Shown: positions 1 through 8,501 of the stretch, piece by piece
How the letters are laid out: the number at the start of each line of letters is the position of its first letter
Position numbering within the stretch: position 1 is the stretch's first letter
Assembly: GCF_008629685.1 (NCBI RefSeq)
Contig: NZ_VWSF01000009.1
Span: forward strand, 1-64,000
DNA: 64,000 bases
Source: Adhaeribacter rhizoryzae
Lineage (GTDB): Bacteria > Bacteroidota > Bacteroidia > Cytophagales > Hymenobacteraceae
Reading direction: 5' to 3'
Translations under genes and position numbers: made by a program
Notes under the pieces: generated by a model
The model's input: only the letters and a program-made list of their open reading frames with translations
The model's database searches: none
What the model was told of the DNA's origin: nothing

Positions 1-111
1 GGGTGGAAACCCCACGAAAAGCAGGCGGGGGTGATTACCCTTTTGCGCGGTTGGAATTACTTCCAGCATATCTTGCACGGGTGGACCCTGGCCCAAAAAT
101 TTGTGTCCTAA
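1..111 (+). CDS. C-terminal end of an unidentified protein (partial)
   Basis: Frame 1 is open from the window edge and ends at TAA 109-111, giving 36 residues that finish with HGWTLAQKFVS. The aromatic-rich composition and codon use look like coding sequence, and frame 2 hits an early stop. The N-terminus lies outside the window. I do not recognise the family from this short tail. It reads toward the repeat element at 223-414, with about 110 bp between them. Confidence 0.45.
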   Translation, partial: GWKPHEKQAGVITLLRGWNYFQHILHGWTLAQKFVS

Positions 112-222
112 TCGTAGCCCTAAATTAGGGAAGGAGTTCGGCCTATCCGGAACGTTGCGGATTAGCTTCGTTGAGCTGGCTTGTTGTTAGGTTATGATTA
201 ATTATTATAGAACCTAAAGGCC

Positions 223-414
223 GTAGCTACAAAGCAGACTACAGCAGTTTGGGCGATGAGGGCCTTTCAGGTTTCCGGTGCGCAGCATTGCGAGGTACGA
301 GCAAAGGAAAGATGAGCAGCCCGAGTGACCAAACGGGGCCCCGCGGCCGGGAGCAAACTTAGGCAGATAAAATTAGTTAGCACTAGAGCATTGAAAGATG
401 GAATCTTTCAAAAG
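223..414 (+). repeat. Dispersed structured intergenic element, copy A
   Basis: This noncoding block recurs at 41331-41520 (same strand) and 15211-15406 (opposite strand). Positions 241-364 match 41348-41471 with only 3 differences in 124 nt. Pairings visible in this copy are GTTTGG (247-252) with CCAAAC (329-334), GGGC (260-263) with GCCC (319-322), TCA (267-269) with TGA (313-315), and TTTCC (272-276) with GGAAA (306-310). A GC-rich invariant segment containing CGGGGCCCCGCGGCCG follows. The element ends in a 9-bp hairpin, TTGAAAGAT / ATCTTTCAA, at 391-411. It could be a noncoding RNA gene or a non-autonomous mobile element; no protein is encoded. Confidence 0.85.
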
Positions 415-513
415 ATAGACAGAAAGACCAGGCTATTTATGGAGTATCGTTATGGAGCATTGGCATAATACCTAAATTATTTATCCTTTAGCGTAAATAT
501 TTATCTGGCAAAC

Positions 514-541
514 GGATAATATTCCTATCGGAATATTATCC
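514..541. repeat. Perfect 12-bp inverted repeat upstream of the AraC-type gene
   Basis: GGATAATATTCC (514-525) and GGAATATTATCC (530-541) form a perfect 12-bp stem with a 4-nt TATC loop. It sits 108 bp before the start codon at 650. It has no T-run typical of a terminator, so it is more likely a protein-binding palindrome or a leader hairpin. The function is inferred from position only. Confidence 0.5.
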
Positions 542-649
542 AACCCTTATTTTACCTCCGGAACATAACGCAGGTAATTACAGGCTGAAATATTTACCAT
601 TCGCGGCAAAATCTATAAATTTGGTTAATTTATTTCGATCCCGGATTGT

Positions 650-1888
650 ATGTCGGTAGTACAGGTTTTGCAGTTTATTTTGGTGGGTGGTGCGCTGCAA
701 GGCTTGTTCCTGGCTTTTTTGCTGGCAACCCGACAGGCCAACCAATTGGCTAACCGCCTGCTGGCAAGCTTAATAATTTTAATTTCGTTTCAATCTATTT
801 TAGTTGCCTTCGATACCCGCGAGTTTTTTCTGACTTTTCCGCACCTGAGTAAAGTTAGCTGGTTATTGCCTTTCCTTTTCGGCCCGCTCATTTACTTATT
901 CACCCAAAAACTTACCCACGAGCAGCCCCAGTTTAAGCGGATCGACCTGGTACATTTTATTCCGTTTGGCCTCACCTTTATTTACCTGCTACCTTATTAC
1001 TTAAAATCTCGTACCGAAAAAATAGCTTACCTCAACGATTTTGAATTAGCCCGGCAAGATGATTTTGGTTGGCTAGGTCAGGTTACGTTGTTCCTGATTC
1101 TTTTTTACTTAATGCTTTCGGCAGGAATATTAAAAAGATACGAACGCAAAATATTAGATACTTTTTCGGAGCTCGGGAAAATCCGGCTGCAGTGGCTGAA
1201 GCAATTTATTTATGCGCTGTTGATTATTTTGTTCTTAGCTACGGTGGCTTTCTACGCCAAAAAGTGGACCATACCGGTATTAACCGAAATTTACCATTAC
1301 CACATTCACTATTGGTTTGTTATTATCCTGATTTACTGGATTGGCTACAAAACCCTGGCCTAGCCTCGCATTTTTACCGAAACCGCATCACAAATAAACC
1401 AGGACTTAGAGTTAGAATTAGCCCAAATACAACCCGAACCGGAAGCTATTTCGGTACCAGAATTATCCCCGGTGACCGGCCCACTGGATTTTAACCAAAA
1501 CAAAAAATATCAAAAATTAATTTTAAAAGAAACAGAAAGCCAGGCTTATTTAGACCAACTGCTGGCCTTTATGGAAACCGAGAAGCCTTACCGCGAAAGC
1601 AATATTACCATTCAGGAATTAGCCGATAGTATTGGCCTGCCGAAACACCACCTCTCGCAGGTAATTAACGACCGGCTGGGTAAAAATTTTTACGATTTTA
1701 TTAACCAGTACCGGGTAGCCGAGGCCCAACTAATGCTGGTTGATCCAAAGTACCGGCACCTGACCAACCTGGCGGTAGCCGAAGAAGCCGGTTTTAATTC
1801 CAAGGCTACTTTTAATGCCGTTTTCAAAAAACAAACGGGCCAAACCCCTTCGGAATACGTCCGGAACTATACCATACAAAACGTCTGA
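650..1888 (+). pseudogene. AraC-family membrane transcriptional regulator interrupted by an in-frame TAG
   Basis: One reading frame encodes a complete regulator of the Bacteroidota type. About six hydrophobic helices lie in residues 5-235, then a linker, then an AraC-type helix-turn-helix domain at about residues 310-410 (ITIQELADSIGLPKHHLSQV and the second helix pair ending KQTGQTPSEYVRNYT). The frame is broken only by TAG at 1361-1363, right after GYKTLA in the last hydrophobic segment. There is no frame change: 650 and the HTH part share a frame. A GTG at 1472 could start a separate 138-residue HTH protein. The gene may be a recent nonsense pseudogene, a split gene, or a sequencing error. 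The full-length family normally senses or couples to membrane signals and binds DNA as a dimer. Confidence 0.75.
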
Positions 1889-1938
1889 ACTTAGCGGATT
1901 GGCTTTATTAAGCTATAAAAGAGGTCTGAACTTAGCGG
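1883..1938. repeat. Pair of 15-bp direct repeats between the regulator and the S41 peptidase
   Basis: GTCTGAACTTAGCGG occurs at 1883-1897, overlapping the stop codon of the AraC-type frame, and again at 1924-1938. The start-to-start spacing is 41 bp, about four helical turns. AraC proteins often bind direct repeats upstream of targets, and the S41 peptidase gene starts at 1998, so an operator role is possible. A simple short duplication is equally possible. Confidence 0.4.
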
Positions 1939-1997
1939 GTAAGACGACAAGCCCCTTTTCAGAATTTAGTTTTGCAGTGTTCAATCAGTCTAAAACC

Positions 1998-3506
1998 ATG
2001 AAAAAAATCAACCTCTTGAAACACTGTTTTTTCACCTCGCTGTTCTTGCTGGGCTCTTTTAAAAGCATAAGCCAGCCCGCCAAAACACCCATTGATCCGG
2101 CCAGGCAATTTACACCGGCAGAGTTGCAAGCCGACCTGAAACTGATGCGTACCATATTGGATGAATCGCATCCGGGCTTTTACCGCTATACGCCCAAAGC
2201 ACGCTTCGATGTGCTATTCGACAGCATTGGCCAAACGCTGAACCAGCCCATGACGCAACACCAATTTTATGTAGCCGCCACGCCCATCATTGCCGCTCTA
2301 AAAGACGGTCATATAAAATATATGCCGCACGTGCGCCCGCACTGGCAATATTATTACAACCTAAATCAATTGTTTCCGCTGGAATTATATTTTACCAACC
2401 AGCAAGCGCACTTGGTACGTAACCTTGCTGGCTCAGAAAATATACCTTTGGGAGCCGAAATAACGGCCATAAACGGGCAACCCATAGCCGCAATAATTCA
2501 GAAGTTGCTACCCACCGTATATTTTGCCGATGGTAACAGCCAGGCCGTAAAATACCAGTCTTTAGATAAGTTTTTTCCGTTTTATTACGGCACCTACATA
2601 GGGGCATCTGCCAACTATACTATTTCTTACCGCGACCGCAGTTCCGCCGAAACAAAAATTGTGCAAGTGCCCGCTATTACCTTGGCTACTATTCAGCAAC
2701 TCGAAAAGGAAAAAGAAAACCAGAAGCCCAAGCAGTTACCTATTCGGCTGGAGTATAAAGACAACAGCACCGCTTTATTAACCATCGACCATTTTAATAT
2801 TTATAAAAACGAAATGGACGTAAAGGAATATTTAAAAGATACTTTCTGGCAAATAAATGCCAAAAATATTCAGCACCTGATTATAGATGTACGCGGCAAC
2901 GAGGGCGGCGTGGACCGTTGGGGAGCCCTGCTCTACGCTTACCTCACCCAAAAGCCTTTCCGGTATTACAACCAATTAAAAGTAGCGCAAAAGAAGAAAT
3001 ACAGCTTTGCCGAACACATTGCCTGGGTACCCAAAATGTTTCCGTTTTACCGGCGTTTCCTGATTACAAAAACCAAAGATGGGAGCTATACCTTTTCTTT
3101 TAAAAAGACCTTAAAAGAACAAAAACCCCAAAAGCATCCTTTTAAAGGCGATGTATATATTTTAACCGATGGTTACAGTTTTTCGGTAACATCGGAGTTT
3201 GCCGCCATTGCGCACCACCATAAGCGGGCAACTTTTGTGGGCCGGGAAACCGGCGGTGGTTATTACGGCAACACCAGCGGCTTTTTTGTAGTAGCGGTAC
3301 TGCCGCATACCGGCATAGAACTGGCCGTTCCGCAGTGGGGTTATCACATGGCAGTTTCGGGCTACCCTTACCCGGACCGGGGTGTGCTACCCGATTACCC
3401 GGTTGCTCCTAGCATCGACGATGTGCTGCAAAAACGCGACGCGGAACTGGCGTTTACCCTGGATTTAATCCGGAAGAAAAAGACTTCTTCTGCTGCTAAA
3501 AAGTAA
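1998..3506 (+). CDS. S41-family (tail-specific protease-like) secreted peptidase
   Basis: This 502-residue protein starts at the ATG that opens a signal peptide (MKKINLLKHCFFTSLFLLGS, then SISQ). The open frame extends further upstream, into the regulator gene, but nothing there looks like a start. The C-terminal half carries S41 features: a VRGNEGG loop, ILTDGYSFSVTSEFAA with the likely nucleophile Ser in the SVTSE segment, and FVGRETGGGYYGNTSG. The middle region around LEYKDNSTALLTIDHF fits the beta-rich core. S41 enzymes use a Ser/Lys or Ser/His/Glu arrangement to cut C-terminal regions of periplasmic proteins. The substrate here is unknown. It lies 109 bp after the AraC-type frame on the same strand and has a strong terminator of its own. 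Confidence 0.85.
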   Translation: MKKINLLKHCFFTSLFLLGSFKSISQPAKTPIDPARQFTPAELQADLKLMRTILDESHPGFYRYTPKARFDVLFDSIGQTLNQPMTQHQFYVAATPIIAALKDGHIKYMPHVRPHWQYYYNLNQLFPLELYFTNQQAHLVRNLAGSENIPLGAEITAINGQPIAAIIQKLLPTVYFADGNSQAVKYQSLDKFFPFYYGTYIGASANYTISYRDRSSAETKIVQVPAITLATIQQLEKEKENQKPKQLPIRLEYKDNSTALLTIDHFNIYKNEMDVKEYLKDTFWQINAKNIQHLIIDVRGNEGGVDRWGALLYAYLTQKPFRYYNQLKVAQKKKYSFAEHIAWVPKMFPFYRRFLITKTKDGSYTFSFKKTLKEQKPQKHPFKGDVYILTDGYSFSVTSEFAAIAHHHKRATFVGRETGGGYYGNTSGFFVVAVLPHTGIELAVPQWGYHMAVSGYPYPDRGVLPDYPVAPSIDDVLQKRDAELAFTLDLIRKKKTSSAAKK

Positions 3507-3507
3507 A

Positions 3508-3547
3508 AATAAGGCTCCGGGTTATGTATACCCGGAGCCTTATTTTT
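3508..3547 (+). terminator. Rho-independent terminator after the S41 peptidase
   Basis: A 15-bp stem (AATAAGGCTCCGGGT, 7-nt loop, ACCCGGAGCCTTATT) starts just after the stop codon and is followed by Ts. It separates the peptidase from the arsenic operon. Confidence 0.85.
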
Positions 3548-3717
3548 AAGCATATTTTTAATAAGCTAATATTCCTGAGTTAAATGCTTTACCCACCATC
3601 GGCAACTTCTCTTTGATTATATTTTTCTCAGGTTAATATTTTCAGCTGCGACTATATTATTTCTATTCCCTTTAGAATCTAATATCATAACAAATTTTCC
3701 AATTTAAATTTTATGAC

Positions 3718-3734
3718 GTATGTTTACGACATAC
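3718..3734. promoter_or_regulatory. Candidate ArsR operator
   Basis: GTATGTTTACGACATAC is a 6-bp perfect inverted repeat with a 5-bp centre, 25 bp upstream of the arsR start. ArsR/SmtB repressors bind imperfect palindromes of this kind overlapping their own promoter. The assignment rests on position and symmetry only. Confidence 0.5.
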
Positions 3735-3758
3735 ATCAAAGATAACTAGTTTTAATAG

Positions 3759-4088
3759 ATGACTTATTCCAAAGCAACTGCTTTTACCGCCGAAGAACAG
3801 CAACTGGCCACCTTAGCCAAAGCGCTTTCGCACCCGGCCCGGATTGCTATTATTAAGTTGCTGGCTCAGCAAAAAACCTGTATTTCCGGCGACATTGCCC
3901 AGGATTTGCCTTTAAGCCGCACCACCGTGTCGCAGCATTTACAGGAATTAAAGGCTATTGGTCTGATAAAAGGCGAAATAGATGGCTTAAAAGTTTGCTA
4001 TTGCCTTAATCCCGAAATGATGAAACAGGGAAAGACCCAGTTCGACGCGTTATTTACGCTGGCTCTGAAATCCTGCGACTGCTGTTAA
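3759..4088 (+). CDS. arsR: ArsR/SmtB-family metalloregulatory repressor
   Basis: This 109-residue winged-helix protein has the ArsR core ALSHPARIAIIKLL (residues 22-35) and the recognition helix SRTTVSQHLQELKAIGLI (53-70). Cysteines at 41, 80, 82, 106, 108 and 109 could bind As(III); the CDCC tail is distinctive. Family members repress their operon until metalloid binding releases DNA. It is the first gene of an operon with a metallophosphoesterase (20-bp gap) and an Acr3 efflux pump, which makes arsenite the likely inducer. A palindrome at 3718-3734 is the probable operator. Confidence 0.88.
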   Translation: MTYSKATAFTAEEQQLATLAKALSHPARIAIIKLLAQQKTCISGDIAQDLPLSRTTVSQHLQELKAIGLIKGEIDGLKVCYCLNPEMMKQGKTQFDALFTLALKSCDCC

Positions 4089-4108
4089 ATTAAAGAGAAA
4101 TAAATATT

Positions 4109-4891
4109 ATGCGAATAGCTTTATTCAGTGACATTCACGCCAATTTACCGGCGCTGGAAGCCGTACTGGCCGACATGGAAGCCCGAAATTTAGATGTTAT
4201 TTATTGTTTGGGCGACCTGGTAGGTTATGCTCCCTGGCCCAACGAAGTGGTAGCCGAAATCCGGAAGAGAAAAATACCCACCATAGCGGGCAATTACGAC
4301 GAAGGTATTGGCCTGATGAGCAATAATTGCGGTTGCGCTTACAAAACCGATCAGGATAAATCTTTGGGAGCCGTATCAATCGGGTTTACCAACAACCTTA
4401 TTTCGGAAGAAAACCGGCAATATTTACGGATGCTGCCCCGCCATATCCGGCTTACCTTCCTCGACGACTCCAAAGAAGAAAATAAAATTGAAGCGCTGCT
4501 GGTACACGGCAGTCCCCGCAAAATAAACGAATATTTATTTGAAGATCGGCCCGAGAAAAGCTTTTTAAGATTATTAGAGGAAGCAAACGCCGATATTTTA
4601 TTTTTTGGCCATACCCACAAACCTTTCCACCGGGCGCTGCCTTACGAGCACGAAGGTCAGACCCGCTACCGGCACGCCATCAATATTGGTTCCGTAGGCA
4701 AACCTAAAGACGGTGATACCCGCGCCTGTTACGCGGTGCTGGAAATAACCCCCACCACCAAATTAACCCAACCCAACAGCCTGCGGGTTGAGTTTGTACG
4801 GGTAGCTTACGATAATGAAAGAGCAGCCCAGGCTATAGAAGAAAGCCCGCTTCCTAATGAATTTGCGGATATGCTGCGGAAAGCTTACTAA
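4109..4891 (+). CDS. Calcineurin-like metallophosphoesterase in the arsenic operon
   Basis: This 260-residue protein shows the complete metallophosphoesterase metal set: SDIHAN (7-12), [20 protein letters not shown] and GHTHKP. Directly after the GNYDEG motif it has [10 protein letters not shown], a CGC pair that I believe belongs to one subfamily of these enzymes. It is a cytoplasmic two-metal phosphodiesterase or phosphatase; the substrate is not evident. Its position between arsR and acr3, with only a 4-bp gap before acr3, ties it to arsenic stress. It may hydrolyse an arsenylated or signalling compound, but that is speculation. Its phosphatase family membership is clear. Confidence 0.87.
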   Translation: MRIALFSDIHANLPALEAVLADMEARNLDVIYCLGDLVGYAPWPNEVVAEIRKRKIPTIAGNYDEGIGLMSNNCGCAYKTDQDKSLGAVSIGFTNNLISEENRQYLRMLPRHIRLTFLDDSKEENKIEALLVHGSPRKINEYLFEDRPEKSFLRLLEEANADILFFGHTHKPFHRALPYEHEGQTRYRHAINIGSVGKPKDGDTRACYAVLEITPTTKLTQPNSLRVEFVRVAYDNERAAQAIEESPLPNEFADMLRKAY

Positions 4892-4895
4892 AAAA

Positions 4896-5993
4896 ATGAT
4901 GAGTCAGGGTAATATTCAAAAAAGAAAAAGATTATCGCTCCTGGACCGGTTTTTAACCGTCTGGATATTTGCCGGCATGGGCGCGGGCGTGTTGGTGGGC
5001 TATGTTTTTCCGCAGAGCGAAGCTTTTATTAATTCCTTTCAGGTAGGCACCGTAAACCTGCCTATTGCCATTGGGTTAATCTTAATGATGTACCCGCCTT
5101 TGGCCAAAGTAAAGTACGAACAATTAGGCCGGGTTTTCGAAAACGTGAAAGTTATTACCTTATCGTTGGTGCTGAACTGGCTGATTGGCCCGGTTTTAAT
5201 GTTTCTTCTGGCCATAATTTTCCTGCACGATTACCCCGAGTACATGGTGGGCATTATTTTAATTGGCCTGGCCCGCTGTATTGCTATGGTTTTGGTTTGG
5301 AACGAACTGGCCGAAGGCGACCGGGAATATGCGGCCGGTTTGGTTGCTTTTAACAGTATTTTCCAGGTAATTTTTTACAGCGTATTTGCCTATTTATTTA
5401 TTACGGTGCTGCCTACCTGGTTTGGCCTGGAAGGCAAAGTGGTAGATATAAGTATGGGCCAGATTGCCGAAAACGTTTTAATTTATTTAGGTATTCCGTT
5501 TTTGCTAGGCTTTTTGTCGCGGTTTATTTTGCGCCGGATAAAAGGAAATGATTGGTACGAACAAAAATTTATTCCGGCCATTAGCCCCATCACCTTGGTT
5601 GCTTTGCTATTTACCATTGTGGTCATGTTCAGCCTCAAAGGCAATTTAATTGTACGCATACCGCTAGATGTGATTAGGATAGCGATTCCGTTGGTCATTT
5701 ATTTTGCCGTGATGTTTGTAGTAAGCATTTATATGGGCAAAGCCTTGGGGGCTAATTACGCACAGAATGCTTCGGTAGCTTTTACGGCTACCGGCAATAA
5801 TTTTGAACTGGCCATTGCAGTGGCTATTGGGGTTTTTGGTTTAAATTCCGGACAAGCTTTTGCCGGCGTAGTAGGGCCCTTAATTGAAGTACCCGCTTTA
5901 ATTTTGCTGGTAAACTTTGCTTACTGGTTCCGGAAAAAATATTATAAACAGAAACCAACCCTAGAAACTACTGCGCATCTGGAGCAAGCTTAA
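4896..5993 (+). CDS. acr3: Acr3-type arsenite efflux permease
   Basis: A 365-residue, ten-helix membrane protein of the bile acid/arsenite transporter superfamily. The segment [20 protein letters not shown] contains the conserved cysteine of Acr3 pumps, and a later [15 protein letters not shown] segment matches the second conserved region. It exports As(III) across the inner membrane using the proton gradient. The open frame begins earlier (4857), but that would overlap the upstream gene by 35 nt. The ATG at 4896, 4 bp after the upstream stop, fits translational coupling; ATG 4899 is an alternative. No arsenate reductase gene is visible in the window. Confidence 0.93.
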   Translation: MMSQGNIQKRKRLSLLDRFLTVWIFAGMGAGVLVGYVFPQSEAFINSFQVGTVNLPIAIGLILMMYPPLAKVKYEQLGRVFENVKVITLSLVLNWLIGPVLMFLLAIIFLHDYPEYMVGIILIGLARCIAMVLVWNELAEGDREYAAGLVAFNSIFQVIFYSVFAYLFITVLPTWFGLEGKVVDISMGQIAENVLIYLGIPFLLGFLSRFILRRIKGNDWYEQKFIPAISPITLVALLFTIVVMFSLKGNLIVRIPLDVIRIAIPLVIYFAVMFVVSIYMGKALGANYAQNASVAFTATGNNFELAIAVAIGVFGLNSGQAFAGVVGPLIEVPALILLVNFAYWFRKKYYKQKPTLETTAHLEQA

Positions 5994-6056
5994 AAGTATA
6001 TTTAGGCCAATAAAAGCCTTGTATAAACTTGCCATTAGAACGCAAGCGTACTGAAC

Positions 6057-6100
6057 TTAAACAAAATAGCCTGTTAATATTAACAGGCTATTTTGTTTAA
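6057..6100. terminator. Perfect palindromic bidirectional terminator
   Basis: A 44-nt perfect palindrome with AATAGCCTGTTAAT in its left arm is bounded by A-rich and T-rich ends, so it can terminate from both sides. It lies between acr3 (plus) and the pfkB-type gene (minus), which converge here. Confidence 0.85.
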
Positions 6101-6156
6101 GCTGAAGAAAAAACCGGGCTGGGCAAAAAGCATTTCCGATTTATAAATATTATTAA

Positions 6157-7104
6157 TTACCGGGTAGTTACAATTTGCTGTTGTTTCAACCAAGCGTAAA
6201 TCTCTTCTATATCTGCTTTATTACAAAGTTCCGAGCCGGGTGTCATGGTGGTGGCGGTGCCAGCTGCTACGCCGTATTTTATTACTTCGCACAACGGCCA
6301 GCCTTGCGCTAAGGTAAAAACCATGCCTGCTACCATGCTATCGCCGGCACCAACGGTACTTTTGGGTTTAATTTCGGGCGGGGCTACATACTCAATCTGG
6401 TCTTTGGTTACCAGCATCGCGCCTTGGGCTCCCATCGATACCACCATTACTTCGCACATGCCATCGCGTACCAGTTGCTGGGCAAAGCCTTCCCGTTCGT
6501 GTTCTTCCAAGCTTTCTTTACCCGCCAGTTTAGCCAACTCCGAAATATTGGGTTTAAGCAGGTATACCCCAATACCGGCCGCTTTTTTCAGGGCTTCGCC
6601 GGAAGTATCTAATATTAATTTCGCACCCATATTTTTGGCAATGGTGGCTACCCGGGCATAATAATCGTTGGGTACGCCCCGGGGCAAACTGCCACTGGCC
6701 ACAATATATTCGGGTTTAGGCGAGGTCTTTTCTAATTTAATGAGGGAGTATTTCCATTCTTCTTCCGGAATTTCGGAGCCGGGCATGCCAAAACGGTATT
6801 GCCGGTCAGTGGTTCTTTCGGTAACAGCAAAATTTTCGCGGGTCCATTTAATAGAAGGAATTGGAATATGGGTGAGGCCTTCTTTATCTAAGAGTTGGCA
6901 AAGCACATTGCCCGTGGAACCACCGGCCAAGTAATAGGCTAAAGAATCGCCGCCCATCCGTTTAATTGCCCGCGACACATTAATGCCGCCGCCACCTGGT
7001 TCAAAAATAGGGGCATCACAGCGCAATTTATTGTCGGGCGATAATTCGTCTACGTACGTACTTTTATCTACGGCTGGGTTTATGGTAAGCGTAACAATTT
7101 TCAT
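6157..7104 (-). CDS. pfkB: 6-phosphofructokinase 2 / PfkB-family sugar kinase
   Basis: A 315-residue ribokinase-fold kinase that resembles Escherichia coli PfkB along its length. The N-terminus MKIVTLTINPAVDKSTYVDE, the substrate loop FEPGGGGINVSRAI, the segment YRFGMPG, the VASGSLPRGVP region and the ATP/catalytic motif STVGAGDSMVAGM with the catalytic Asp are all present. It phosphorylates fructose-6-phosphate, or tagatose- or fructose-1-phosphate in related enzymes, with ATP in the cytoplasm. The FEPGGGGINV form favours the 6-phosphate substrate. It is a single gene facing the arsenic operon across a shared terminator. Confidence 0.85.
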   Translation of the reverse strand: MKIVTLTINPAVDKSTYVDELSPDNKLRCDAPIFEPGGGGINVSRAIKRMGGDSLAYYLAGGSTGNVLCQLLDKEGLTHIPIPSIKWTRENFAVTERTTDRQYRFGMPGSEIPEEEWKYSLIKLEKTSPKPEYIVASGSLPRGVPNDYYARVATIAKNMGAKLILDTSGEALKKAAGIGVYLLKPNISELAKLAGKESLEEHEREGFAQQLVRDGMCEVMVVSMGAQGAMLVTKDQIEYVAPPEIKPKSTVGAGDSMVAGMVFTLAQGWPLCEVIKYGVAAGTATTMTPGSELCNKADIEEIYAWLKQQQIVTTR

Positions 7105-7484
7105 CTAAAAAGAAATTTAGCAGAACGCCGGCAATTTAAAGTAAATATTCAATTCTAACTAACACAAAATTATCCAAATAGCAGACAGATTTTGCCGAAA
7201 CCGTTCCGGTTAAAGAAATAAAATGTAGTTTTTAGTTGGTTTAACAGAGCAGCAACAATTATAACAGTTTTATAATCAATAAATTAGCAATACTACCACC
7301 CTACAACGCAGGAGCGGCCACCATTGTTGGGGAAATGCCTATAAATATTATTTTGGCTGATACTTAATAAGCAGCAGTATGGGTTAAGTAAAATTATCTG
7401 TTTCTTTTGCTTTCAGGGGTTTTGGCAGGTAAAATAAACCAGTGCAGGTTATTTTACTTAAATTAATTTACGTGTAAATACAGT
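7105..7484. other. Intergenic region, 380 bp
   Basis: AT-rich. It should hold the promoter of the pfkB-type gene on its left. Near its right edge, 7429-7457 contains an imperfect inverted repeat (GTAAAATAAACC / GGTTATTTTAC) that could be a weak terminator for the PorP-like gene. I see no ORF or RNA. Confidence 0.5.
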
Positions 7485-8495
7485 TTATTGCATCCAGCGC
7501 GGACAAATGGCTTTACTGGTGTTAAATAACTTAAGCCCAATTATTATTTCGTGCGAGCCGGTATTAGCAATATTTAGGTTAGAGGTATTAAAATCGTAGG
7601 CATACCCAACATCCATAATATGGCTAATATTAATGCCGCCCATCGCCGAAACAGCATCATCTTTCCGGTAAGAGGCACCAGCCCAAACCCGATCGGCGTA
7701 CACCGCTTTTAAGTTTACATCTACCGAAACCGGGCTAGGACTAGCCAGCTTAACCATAACCGAAGGAATAACGTCGAAATTAGGTGTAACCCTGATTTTG
7801 TAGCCGCCGGTAACAAAGAAGTGCCGCTGCAAACGAGCCCCGCCATTGCCGTCGCCTTCGGCAGAATTTAAATCGCGCCGGTTTTTAATTAATTGTGCGC
7901 CCGATAAGCCCACAAAAAAAGTTTCGGAATAAAGCCAGGTACCTAAGCCCAAATCAAAATAAGTGTTGTTTATATAATCGCTGTTAATGCTGGGGTCGAA
8001 AGGATTGGTAAAAGTAGCTTCCTGGGGGTTAAAACTCCGGGTTAATACGCCTGCCGTTACACCCGTGGAAATACTTACCTTGGTACTCAGCGGCAAATGA
8101 TAGGCATAAGAACCGGTAAAATTAGATTGGCGCAAAGGTCCGGTTTTATCGGTTAAGGCGGTAATACCAAAGCCGTGGTGTGCATATGGGGTCGAGAACC
8201 GGTTCCGGTTTACGGTACGGGTGCTGCCAATACCCCGGCCCCGGTTCCGGACCCGGGTAGCTTGCTTGCCTACCGGCATGTGGGCACTCACGTAGTAAGT
8301 AACCGGAGCACCTTCCAAGCCCACCCACTGCTGCCGGTGACCAAAGCGCACATCGGCGTAATCTTCAATACCGGTTAAAGCGGGGTTGAGTAAATAATTA
8401 TTCATCATGTACTGGCTGTACTGTGGCCGCTGCTGGGCCAGCGCCGAACCAAAAGCAACCAGTAAAAAAGCTACTAAACTTAAATATTTCTTCAT
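7485..8495 (-). CDS. PorP/SprF-family type IX secretion-associated outer-membrane protein
   Basis: A 336-residue protein with a signal peptide (MKKYLSLVAFLLVAFGSALAQ). It has the family hallmark QYSQYMMNNYLLNPALTGI followed by a beta-strand-rich body ending HEIIIGLKLF. PorP/SprF proteins are outer-membrane barrels that assist export or surface anchoring of type B T9SS cargo. It lies 6 bp downstream of the 1182-residue cargo gene in the same operon. This is the usual genetic partnership (SprB with SprF in Flavobacterium), so the two probably work as a dedicated pair. The closing CPRWMQ tail is unremarkable. Confidence 0.9.
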   Translation of the reverse strand: MKKYLSLVAFLLVAFGSALAQQRPQYSQYMMNNYLLNPALTGIEDYADVRFGHRQQWVGLEGAPVTYYVSAHMPVGKQATRVRNRGRGIGSTRTVNRNRFSTPYAHHGFGITALTDKTGPLRQSNFTGSYAYHLPLSTKVSISTGVTAGVLTRSFNPQEATFTNPFDPSINSDYINNTYFDLGLGTWLYSETFFVGLSGAQLIKNRRDLNSAEGDGNGGARLQRHFFVTGGYKIRVTPNFDVIPSVMVKLASPSPVSVDVNLKAVYADRVWAGASYRKDDAVSAMGGINISHIMDVGYAYDFNTSNLNIANTGSHEIIIGLKLFNTSKAICPRWMQ

Positions 8496-8501
8496 AAAAG
8501 C

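Noticed and set aside
223-414. Possible CRISPR array or group II intron at the dispersed element
   Set aside because: There are no regularly spaced short repeats, no cas genes, no domain V motif and no reverse transcriptase frame.
1069-1494. 141-residue ORF overlapping the AraC-type regulator
   Set aside because: It runs in another frame across the membrane part and TAG site. The regulator frame has family motifs on both sides; this one has none.
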